A DNA stretch of 5,915 bases from contig JAFAED010000447.1 in assembly GCA_023424275.1 (NCBI GenBank), positions 1 through 5,915 of the forward strand, given 5' to 3'. Below are positions 1 to 5,820 of this stretch, piece by piece. The translations under genes and the position numbers were made by a program. The notes below the pieces were generated by a model. It saw only the letters and a program-made list of their open reading frames with translations. It had not been told where the DNA came from and searched no databases. The stretch is from Pseudomonadota bacterium. GTDB taxonomy: Bacteria; Pseudomonadota; Alphaproteobacteria; Sphingomonadales; Sphingomonadaceae. Position 1 is the stretch's first letter, and every line of letters begins with the position of its first letter.

Positions 1-614
1 ACAACACGCCGTCGAACCTGGGTACCGTCCGTACGCGGGGTGTCGAGGTCAACAGCGCATACAGCCACGAAGTCGGCGATCTCGGCACGCTGTCGATGAG
101 CTTTGTCGGGACCTATCTGGATACCTACAAGGTCGACGACGGCATCACCGATCCCTATGACTGCGCCGGCTATTATGGTCCGGTGTGCAGCGCGGGCGGG
201 ACGACGGCCGGTGGTTCGATGCTGCCCAAATGGCGCCACAAACTGCGTACGACGTTCCAGTTTGCGGACGGCATCGGCCTTTCGTTCCAGTGGCGCTTCA
301 TCGGCAAAGTGAAGGCCGAAACGCTGAGCTCCTATCCGTCGCTGGCGGGCGAGTTCAACTTCGATCCGGGCCTGCGGATCAAGTCGCACAGCTATTTCGA
401 CCTGACCACGACGTTCAACGTGTCGGATAACTACACCTTCCGTCTGGGCGTCAACAACCTGTTCGACAAGCAGCCGCCGCTCGTGACGTCGGGCAACGCG
501 GGTCGTGACGGTTCGAACCTGTGTCCGACCGGACCCTGTAACGGCAACACCTATCCGGCGACCTATGACGCGCTCGGACGGTATCTGTTCGCAGGCGTCA
601 CGCTGGACTTTTAA
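1..614 (+). CDS. TonB-dependent outer-membrane receptor, C-terminal part (5' end outside window)
   Basis: The frame is open from base 3 to the TAA at 612-614, giving 203 residues of a protein that starts upstream of the window. It reads as the last strands of a TonB-dependent receptor beta-barrel. Early on there is a GVEVNSAYS segment, typical of receptors of this kind. Alternating aromatic strands follow (FQFADGIGLSFQWRF, then YTFRLGVNNLFDKQPP), and the end is YLFAGVTLDF, with the terminal Phe that outer-membrane barrels use for BAM recognition. Such receptors import siderophores, glycans, peptides or other large ligands using TonB energy; the ligand cannot be told from this piece. Two close Cys pairs (codons at 162 and 186; 522 and 537) lie in loop-like stretches and could form disulfides outside the cell. 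The first of these loops is rich in Tyr and Asp. The plug domain and signal peptide are not in view. A strong terminator follows. Family assignment is firm, subfamily unknown. Confidence 0.92.
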   Translation, partial: NTPSNLGTVRTRGVEVNSAYSHEVGDLGTLSMSFVGTYLDTYKVDDGITDPYDCAGYYGPVCSAGGTTAGGSMLPKWRHKLRTTFQFADGIGLSFQWRFIGKVKAETLSSYPSLAGEFNFDPGLRIKSHSYFDLTTTFNVSDNYTFRLGVNNLFDKQPPLVTSGNAGRDGSNLCPTGPCNGNTYPATYDALGRYLFAGVTLDF

Positions 615-637
615 GGTCGGCATTTAGCCTTAAGATG

Positions 638-674
638 GGGGCGGCGGGTCAATCGACCGGCCGCCCCTTTTTTT
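638..674 (+). terminator. Rho-independent terminator after the TonB-dependent receptor gene
   Basis: A 13-base left arm (638-650) pairs with a 13-base right arm (655-667) around the loop AATC, with one G-G mismatch. The stem is almost all G-C and is followed at once by seven T residues (668-674). This is a textbook intrinsic terminator, 23 bases after the receptor stop codon. It should end most receptor transcripts before the downstream operon, or act as a partial stop that lowers operon expression relative to the receptor. Confidence 0.88.
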
Positions 675-693
675 GATTTGACGGATAATCGCG

Positions 694-2697
694 ATGCTCG
701 ACCCCAAAACCGCCGACATATTGCGACAGGCTGTGGGGGCGGCGCAGTCGGGCGATACGGTGGCAGCGCGCCGCCTGGCGGAAGGCGCACTCGAGACGGG
801 CGGCGACCGGGCGGCGCTCAACGCCTTTCTGGGCATGTTGCTCGCGCGGTCGGATGATCTGGCGGGGGCCGCGCGCCATCTGACGGCGGCGCGAGCCGAG
901 CGGCCGGGCGACGCGACGATAGCGTGCAACCTGATCGCAGTATTGATCGACAAAGGCGATCTGGCCGACGCGCTGGACGTCGCCACCCACGATCTCGCCA
1001 TGTCCGACCCGACGCTTCGCGTTGCGCGCTATCGCGGGTTCATCGCCCAGTCGCTCGAACGCTTCGATGAGGCGGTCGAGGCCTATGAGCATGTGGTGGC
1101 GCGCGAGGCGGGCGATTTCGAAAGCTGGAACAATCTGGGCAACGCCAGGTCGGCGACCGGCGACCTGGACGGGAGCGTTACGGCGCTCGAAAAAGCGATG
1201 GCGCTTAACCCTTTTGCACCCCCGACGCGGCTCAACCTTGCCGTGGCGCTGCGATCGGTCGATCGCGGCGAGGAGGCCGAAGCCCTGCTGCGCCGGACTG
1301 TGGAAGAGTTTCCCGACGATGCGCGAGCACTTCACGAACTATATGTCCAGTATCGGAAGGAAGGGCGGCAGGATCAGGCGATGGAGGCGATCGAAGCGGC
1401 CGTCGCACTCGACCCGGACAATGCGAATCTTCAGCTCAAATTCGGCGTCGAATGTAGCTCGGTACATCGCATCAAAGATGCCGAGCGTGCGTTCCGTCGG
1501 ACGATCGCGCTCGACCCCTCGGTTACCGACGCCTATTTGGGACTCGCGGTTCAATATGAACATAGCAATCGCGAGGAAGAGTTCGCGCCGCTGATCGCGC
1601 TGGCGACGGCCAATGGTGTGGAAGCGGGGCCTCTCGCTTTCATGCAGGCCTTTGAATATCGACGCGAGAAGCGGTTCGAAGAGGCTTTGGCGAGCCTCGC
1701 CCTGGTGCCCTCGGACGTGGAGTCCGAACGCACTTCGCACCTGCGCGGGCAGATCCTCGACCGGCTTGGTCGCTACGACGAGGCGTTCGAGGCCTTCGTC
1801 GCGACCAATCGGCTCCACGAGGAATCGCCGACGCGGCCGCTCGAGCGCGCGGAGACGTTACGCCAAAACCTCCGTACCGAAATCGGCCTTCTGACCCCCC
1901 AGTGGGCGGAGAGCTGGGCCCGGGCAGACAAGCATGACGACCAGCCCGACCCGGTATTTCTCGTTGGTTTCCCGCGGTCGGGAACCACCCTGCTCGATAC
2001 GATTTTGATGGGGCATCCGGATACGGTGGTGCTCGAAGAACAACCGCCATTGAACAATTGCGACAAACGGATCGGGGGTCTGGCCGCGATTCCGGAAATG
2101 GACGCCGCAGCCATCGCCGATGTCCGGCGATTCTATTTCGACGAAGTCGCCAAGGTCGCGCCAAAGCCGCTCTCGCCGAGCCGGATGCTGATCGACAAAT
2201 CGCCTTTGTTCCTTTCGAAAGCCGTTCTGATCCAGCGCCTGTTTCCGAACGCGCGCTTCATCCTGGCCTTGCGCCATCCGTGCGATGCCCTGCTGAGTTG
2301 CTTCATGAGCAACTTTCGCCTGAACGACGCGATGTCGAATTTCCTCCGGCTGGAAGATGCGGCTGCATTCTATGATCTGACCTTCGGGCATTGGGAACGG
2401 GCGCGCGAACTGTTCGGGTTGAACGTCCACACGATCATCTATGAGCGGTTGGTCGAGGATGTGGAGGCGGAGGTTCGGCCGCTGTTCGACTTCCTCGGGC
2501 TCGAATGGCGCGACGAAGCGCTCGACCATCAGGCTACCGCCAAGAAGCGCGGGTTGATCACCACCGCCAGCTATGCGCAGGTCGTCGAACCGATCTACAA
2601 ACGCGCCGCCGGGCGCTGGGAAGGCTATCGCGCGCATCTGGAACCGATCCTGCCGGTCCTGCGCCCGTGGGTCGAAAAATTCGGATATGGCCTGTGA
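694..2697 (+). CDS. TPR-repeat protein with C-terminal sulfotransferase domain (tyrosylprotein sulfotransferase-like)
   Basis: A 667-residue protein in two parts. Residues ~1-378 are a run of about ten TPR-like helical hairpins; the clearest are 109-140, 143-173 (ESWNNLGNARSATGDLDGS) and 245-275. Residues ~419-665 are a sulfotransferase domain. It has the PAPS 5'-phosphosulfate loop GFPRSGTT (425-432), an acidic pair E448-E449 after HPD, DKSP with K502, the 3'-phosphate region FILALRHP with R527 and S535, and a C-terminal SYAQVVEPIYKRAAGRW segment (626-642). The spacing from PRSGTT to the acidic pair is the same as I recall for human tyrosylprotein sulfotransferases, where these positions bind PAPS or act in catalysis. 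A sulfuryl transfer from PAPS to a protein or peptide is therefore likely, with the TPRs holding the substrate; this is inference, and glycan or small-molecule sulfation remains possible. No signal peptide is visible. The start has only a weak GGA (683-685) as ribosome site. It is the first gene of a coupled operon. Confidence 0.9.
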   Translation: MLDPKTADILRQAVGAAQSGDTVAARRLAEGALETGGDRAALNAFLGMLLARSDDLAGAARHLTAARAERPGDATIACNLIAVLIDKGDLADALDVATHDLAMSDPTLRVARYRGFIAQSLERFDEAVEAYEHVVAREAGDFESWNNLGNARSATGDLDGSVTALEKAMALNPFAPPTRLNLAVALRSVDRGEEAEALLRRTVEEFPDDARALHELYVQYRKEGRQDQAMEAIEAAVALDPDNANLQLKFGVECSSVHRIKDAERAFRRTIALDPSVTDAYLGLAVQYEHSNREEEFAPLIALATANGVEAGPLAFMQAFEYRREKRFEEALASLALVPSDVESERTSHLRGQILDRLGRYDEAFEAFVATNRLHEESPTRPLERAETLRQNLRTEIGLLTPQWAESWARADKHDDQPDPVFLVGFPRSGTTLLDTILMGHPDTVVLEEQPPLNNCDKRIGGLAAIPEMDAAAIADVRRFYFDEVAKVAPKPLSPSRMLIDKSPLFLSKAVLIQRLFPNARFILALRHPCDALLSCFMSNFRLNDAMSNFLRLEDAAAFYDLTFGHWERARELFGLNVHTIIYERLVEDVEAEVRPLFDFLGLEWRDEALDHQATAKKRGLITTASYAQVVEPIYKRAAGRWEGYRAHLEPILPVLRPWVEKFGYGL

Positions 2698-3851
2698 TGC
2701 AGGATCGCGCCGCGCTGCTCGCTGCGGCGGATCGCGCGCTGGCGGGGCAGGATCTGGCGCGCGCGGCGGCGCTGCTCGAGGAATCGCTCTCGGCGGGCGA
2801 GGATTTCCCCGTGCTGCTGCGGCTCGCGGGGGTGCAACGCGCTGCGGGCCGCCCGCACGTCGCGATCGAAACGGTGCATCGGGCGCTCGCTCTCGCCCCC
2901 CTCGATTTTACCGCCTTGATGATGCGGGCGAGCCTGCTCGACCGGATCGGCGACCCGAATGCGGGCGAAGCCTGGGGCCATGCGATCGCCCAGAAGCCCG
3001 ACGAAGCCCTGCCGCCGCAACTCGCCGCCGTTCTTGCCGAAGGCGAGCGGCTGCACGCGCAATGGCTGGGCGCGAAAGATGCGCGCTGGGCCGAGCGGAT
3101 GGCTGCTGCCGAAGATCGTGCCGATGCGGAGGAGCGCGGCCGCATTGCCCGTTTCCGCAGCAACGCCCTGCGCCGGACGCGTCCCTACCACAGCGAACCG
3201 ACGCATTTCCATTTTCCGGGCCTGTGCGAACGCGAGTTTCATCCGCGCAGCCTGTTTCCCTGGATGGCCGAAATCGAGGCCGCGACCGACATGATCGCCG
3301 CCGAACTCGATGCCGTGATGACCGCCGAGCGCGCCGAGCTCGTACCTTATGTGCAATATGCTGCACACCAGCCGCTCGATCAGTGGCGCCCATTGAACCA
3401 CAATCCCGACTGGACCGCGATTCACCTGCTGCGCGGCGGTCGCCGGATCGAAGCCAATGCGCGCCATTGCCCGCAGACGCTCGCGCTTCTTGAAAATCTG
3501 GATCAGCCCGCGATTGCGGGCGCGTCGCCCAATGCGATGTTCTCGCTGCTCGCACCCGGCACCGCGATCCCGCCGCATGTCGGTTACAACAACACGCGGC
3601 TCGTCTGTCACCTGCCGCTGATCGTCCCCGACGGGTGCTGGTTTCGCGTCGGGGCCGAGACCCGCGACTGGCGGCGCGGCGAAGCGTTCGTGTTCGACGA
3701 CACGATCGAGCATGAGGCGATGAATCCGAGCGATCGGTTGCGCGTCGTCTTCATCTTTGACCTGTGGCATCCCGACCTGACCATCGTCGAACGCGATGCG
3801 GTGGCAGCGCTGATCGGCGCCGATGCGGACCATCTTCCGGAGAATGCATGA
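2697..3851 (+). CDS. TPR / aspartyl-asparaginyl beta-hydroxylase domain protein
   Basis: A 384-residue protein. Residues ~3-100 form about three TPR-like hairpins. Residues ~175-362 are an aspartyl/asparaginyl beta-hydroxylase domain, which uses Fe(II), O2 and 2-oxoglutarate to hydroxylate the beta-carbon of Asp or Asn in a peptide. Visible landmarks are S283 in FSLLAPGT, H294 in PPHVGYNNTRL, H305, H339 in FDDTIEHEA, R349 and the closing FDLWHPDL (355-362). H294 and H339 match the two iron-binding His residues of human AspH. S283, H305 and R349 match 2-oxoglutarate contacts, with the same spacings (11 residues from Ser to His; 10 from His to Arg). As in AspH, Gly (296) stands where most relatives have an acidic iron ligand. 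The position of AspH Arg688 is Val303. The ATG shares one base with the preceding TGA, so translation is probably coupled; a GTG one codon earlier (2694) is an alternative start. No signal peptide is visible. The substrate is unknown. Confidence 0.9.
   Translation: MQDRAALLAAADRALAGQDLARAAALLEESLSAGEDFPVLLRLAGVQRAAGRPHVAIETVHRALALAPLDFTALMMRASLLDRIGDPNAGEAWGHAIAQKPDEALPPQLAAVLAEGERLHAQWLGAKDARWAERMAAAEDRADAEERGRIARFRSNALRRTRPYHSEPTHFHFPGLCEREFHPRSLFPWMAEIEAATDMIAAELDAVMTAERAELVPYVQYAAHQPLDQWRPLNHNPDWTAIHLLRGGRRIEANARHCPQTLALLENLDQPAIAGASPNAMFSLLAPGTAIPPHVGYNNTRLVCHLPLIVPDGCWFRVGAETRDWRRGEAFVFDDTIEHEAMNPSDRLRVVFIFDLWHPDLTIVERDAVAALIGADADHLPENA
3839..3842 (+). promoter_or_regulatory. Ribosome binding site for the third operon gene
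   Basis: GGAG ends five bases before the ATG at 3848 and lies inside the last codons of the hydroxylase gene. It fixes the start of the third gene at 3848, although the open frame extends further upstream, and it supports coupled translation through the ATGA overlap. Confidence 0.65.
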
Positions 3852-5368
3852 ACTTCTCCGCGCGGCTCGCCGCTGTCCAGGCCGGGCAGGCCGATACCGA
3901 GACCCTCGGCCTGCTTGCCGCCCTGGCGCTTGAGGAGGGCGAGGAAGCGGCTGCGCTGCCATGGGTATTGGGTGCGGCAGGAAACGACAGGACCGGGCGA
4001 CTCTGGCAGTGGGCGGGGTTGTTGCAGCGCGGGCTCGACGAACATGCGGCCGCCTTTGCCGCCTTTGGCGAAGCGGCGCGGCTGGCGCCTGCCGATGCGG
4101 GCATCGCGCATGGGCGTGCGCGCGTGGCTTTCGAAGCGGGCCTCGATGCCGTGGCCTTGTTCGAGGCGGCCGAACGGATGGGGCCGCCGAATGGTGATAT
4201 ACTGATCGGCCTGGCCGCCGCGCGCTGGGCGGCGGGGCGCGGGGATGAGGCAGAGGCGATGCTCGACACGATCGTCGCGCAGGTTCCGTTATGGATCCCG
4301 GGGCATGACCAGCTTGCGCAGCTTCGGGCGCTGATGGGCCGGCCTGCCGAGGCGGCGGCTTCGTACGAACGGGCGCTCGAAAGGGAGCCGGTGTCGCCCT
4401 TGTTGTGGCGCGGTTTGCTCGACCTCCATCTTCGTAACGAGGATTATGCTGCGCAAGCGGCCACGGTCGCGCGTGCGGAGGCGGCCGGGCTGTCCGCCGC
4501 CGATATCGCCGACCATGCGGCGATCGCCGCCGCCGAGCTGGGGCAAGTCGATCGCGCCGACCGGTTGTTCGAAACATTGCCGAACGCCGGGATGCGGATC
4601 GGCGCACGGATATGGCGCGTGCGCCATCTGCTGCGCACCCGCCGGTTCGCTGCCGCAGGATCGCTGATCGACGCCGAGATCGAAGCGGGCGGCGCACGAA
4701 GCGCCGCGATCTGGCCTTACGCCTTGCTTTTGTGGCGTTTGATCGAAGATCCGCGATATGACTGGCTGGCGGGCGGCGCGGCGCTGGTGCAACAATTCGA
4801 CCTGCGGGATCAATTGCCGCCGCTGGAGGAGCTTGCCGCGCATCTGCGCACGCTTCACCGCGCGCGAGGACAATATCTCGACCAGTCGGTGCGCGGAGGG
4901 ACGCAGACCGACGGCCCCTTGTTCAGCCGTATCGATCCGGTGACTCGCGCGTTACGCACAGCGGTTACAGGCGCCGTCGACGCCTATGTCGCTGCGCTGC
5001 CCCCGCACGACGCGGCGCATCCGCTGCTGGCTGCGCGACGCGACCGGCGTCGCCGTTTCGCAGGCAGCTGGTCGGTCCGGCTGCGCGGCGGCGGCCATCA
5101 TGCCAACCATGTCCACCCGCAAGGCTGGATCAGTTCGGCACTCTATGTCGCCTTGCCGCCAAAGGATCCGGGTGATGCCCCCGACGCCGGCTGGTTGACG
5201 TTGGGAGAGCCGCAAGCGGCACTCGGGCTGGCGCTGCCACCCACAAGGCTGGTCGAACCCGCGCCGGGGCGGTTGATCCTGTTCCCGTCGTGGCTGTGGC
5301 ACGGGACGCGGCCGTTCGGCGAGGGCGAACGGCTGACGGTGGCGTTCGACGTCGCGCCGCCGCGTTGA
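3848..5368 (+). CDS. TPR-repeat protein with C-terminal putative 2OG-Fe(II) oxygenase domain
   Basis: A 506-residue protein. Residues ~1-340 are Ala-rich, helical TPR-like repeats; clear units lie near 67-97, 130-146 and 165-182 (AEAAASYERALEREP). Residues ~342-504 look like the putative 2OG-Fe(II) oxygenase family of Pfam PF13759. A conserved entry segment, SVRGGTQTDG (347-356), is followed by NHVHPQGWISSALYV (420-434) with H421 and H423, then ILFPSWLWHGTRPF (477-490) with H485 as the distal iron His, and ERLTVAFDV (494-502) with R495 as the likely 2-oxoglutarate-binding Arg. No HxD/E motif is seen in this region; HxH stands in its place, which I recall as usual for the family, so the third ligand is uncertain. 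The reaction is expected to be hydroxylation or another Fe(II)/2OG oxidation of an unknown substrate. Start chosen by the GGAG at 3839 and the 4-base ATGA overlap with the hydroxylase gene. It closes the three-gene operon and ends in a 91-base gap. Confidence 0.87.
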   Translation: MNFSARLAAVQAGQADTETLGLLAALALEEGEEAAALPWVLGAAGNDRTGRLWQWAGLLQRGLDEHAAAFAAFGEAARLAPADAGIAHGRARVAFEAGLDAVALFEAAERMGPPNGDILIGLAAARWAAGRGDEAEAMLDTIVAQVPLWIPGHDQLAQLRALMGRPAEAAASYERALEREPVSPLLWRGLLDLHLRNEDYAAQAATVARAEAAGLSAADIADHAAIAAAELGQVDRADRLFETLPNAGMRIGARIWRVRHLLRTRRFAAAGSLIDAEIEAGGARSAAIWPYALLLWRLIEDPRYDWLAGGAALVQQFDLRDQLPPLEELAAHLRTLHRARGQYLDQSVRGGTQTDGPLFSRIDPVTRALRTAVTGAVDAYVAALPPHDAAHPLLAARRDRRRRFAGSWSVRLRGGGHHANHVHPQGWISSALYVALPPKDPGDAPDAGWLTLGEPQAALGLALPPTRLVEPAPGRLILFPSWLWHGTRPFGEGERLTVAFDVAPPR

Positions 5369-5399
5369 GCCGCACGCATCCGCAGTTCGTCGAAAAGGC

Positions 5400-5428
5400 T
5401 TGGCGCCCCGGCGACGAGGGCATAACAT
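5400..5428 (+). promoter_or_regulatory. Candidate housekeeping-sigma promoter for the small exported protein
   Basis: TTGGCG (5400-5405) and TAACAT (5423-5428) are 17 bases apart; each matches the sigma-70 consensus at four of six positions. Transcription would start near 5435, about 25 bases before the ATG at 5460. It lies in the only sizeable gap between the operon and the small gene. Such matches arise by chance, so this is only a candidate; no other promoter-like pair stood out in 5369-5459. Confidence 0.3.
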
Positions 5429-5446
5429 CGATCATCCAATGATATT

Positions 5447-5451
5447 GAAGG
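5447..5451 (+). promoter_or_regulatory. Ribosome binding site deciding the start at 5460
   Basis: GAAGG ends eight bases before the ATG at 5460. The in-frame alternatives, TTG at 5400 and ATG at 5439, have no well-placed purine-rich site; the nearest to 5439 is GAGGG at 5416-5420, 18 bases away. The 5460 start also puts the hydrophobic signal segment close to the N-terminus. Confidence 0.6.
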
Positions 5452-5459
5452 CGTGTTCC

Positions 5460-5777
5460 ATGCTTCCTGTTCGATCCCTGTCACTAGCTACCTTGCTCGG
5501 CTGTTCGATGATGATGTCTGCGGCAACGCAGGCGGCCGATCCGGATACGGCATCCTCGGCTGCCGCCGCCGCGGCGGAACCCGCCACAAGCGCGTCCGGA
5601 AAAGCCAAAAAGAAGGCCGATCCGAACGAGGTCGTGTGCCGGAAAGAGGAGGTGCTGGGTACCCGACTCAGGTCGCAACGAATCTGCATGACGCGAAGCG
5701 AGTGGGCCGAAGTGAACCGGCAGCAGCGCAGCGAGGTCGAACGCCGACAGGTTCAGCGCGGAACGGTGACGCAATAG
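5460..5777 (+). CDS. Small exported protein of unknown function with Cys-GTRL-Cys-EW motif
   Basis: A 105-residue protein. Residues 1-25 look like a Sec signal peptide: R5, a hydrophobic LSLATLLG core and likely cleavage after TQA at residue 25. C15 in LLGC is also a weak lipobox, so a lipoprotein is possible. After cleavage comes a low-complexity Ala/Ser/Pro linker (26-47) and a KAKKKAD basic patch (48-54). A compact motif follows: C60, GTRL (67-70), C76, T78 and EW (81-82), then an Arg/Gln/Glu-rich charged helix to the end. C60 and C76 could form a disulfide in the periplasm. I recall similar short proteins, with the C-x6-G-[ST]-R pattern and a second Cys before an EW, as hypothetical proteins widespread in sphingomonads; I know no assigned function. 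It lies 91 bases after the oxygenase gene, with its own ribosome site and a candidate promoter, so operon membership is uncertain. It converges with clpB. Confidence 0.78.
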   Translation: MLPVRSLSLATLLGCSMMMSAATQAADPDTASSAAAAAAEPATSASGKAKKKADPNEVVCRKEEVLGTRLRSQRICMTRSEWAEVNRQQRSEVERRQVQRGTVTQ

Positions 5778-5784
5778 CCTTTGA

Positions 5785-5820
5785 CCGGCTGTTCGGCGCG
5801 ACTATTGCGCCGCCAGCCGG
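5785..5820. terminator. Hairpin at the convergent junction, possible two-way terminator
   Basis: An outer stem (CCGGCTG 5785-5791 with CAGCCGG 5814-5820) encloses an inner 8-pair stem (CGGCGCGA 5794-5801 with TTGCGCCG 5805-5812, one G-T pair), separated by a 2-by-1 internal loop. The apical loop CTA is the complement of the minus-strand stop codon. It begins seven bases past the stop of the small gene and overlaps the end of the minus-strand gene. Neither side carries a T-run, so classical intrinsic termination is not shown; it may stop or protect both transcripts. Confidence 0.45.

Noticed and set aside
611..633. Small inverted repeat TTAAGG...CCTTAA over the receptor stop codon
   Set aside because: Six A/T-rich pairs with an 11-base loop; weak, and overshadowed by the strong terminator just downstream.
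678..689. TTGACG and GATAAT close to the sulfotransferase start, like -35 and -10 boxes
   Set aside because: The two elements abut instead of being 16-18 bases apart, and no -35 lies at the right distance from GATAAT, so a standard promoter is not supported; only the leaderless possibility is kept in the findings.
649..1335. Minus-strand open frame of 228 codons opposite the TPR region
   Set aside because: Antisense shadow; it runs into the receptor terminator and has no domain features.
1858..2637. Minus-strand open frame of 259 codons opposite the sulfotransferase domain
   Set aside because: It mirrors the codon structure of the sense gene, has no family-like motif, and the sense strand carries clear sulfotransferase motifs.
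2625..4697. Very long minus-strand open frame (690 codons) opposite the hydroxylase and oxygenase genes
   Set aside because: Its product is Arg/Pro/Ala-rich without recognisable domains and lies antisense to two well-supported genes; long antisense frames are expected in GC-rich coding DNA.
5365..5442. 25-codon TTG-started frame overlapping the oxygenase stop, encoding THPQFVEKAWRPGDEG
   Set aside because: No ribosome site fits and the composition is unremarkable. The HPQF...EK stretch resembles the Strep-tag by chance (one extra residue, and SRTHPQF rather than WSHPQF), so it is not evidence of an engineered tag or of a read-through product.
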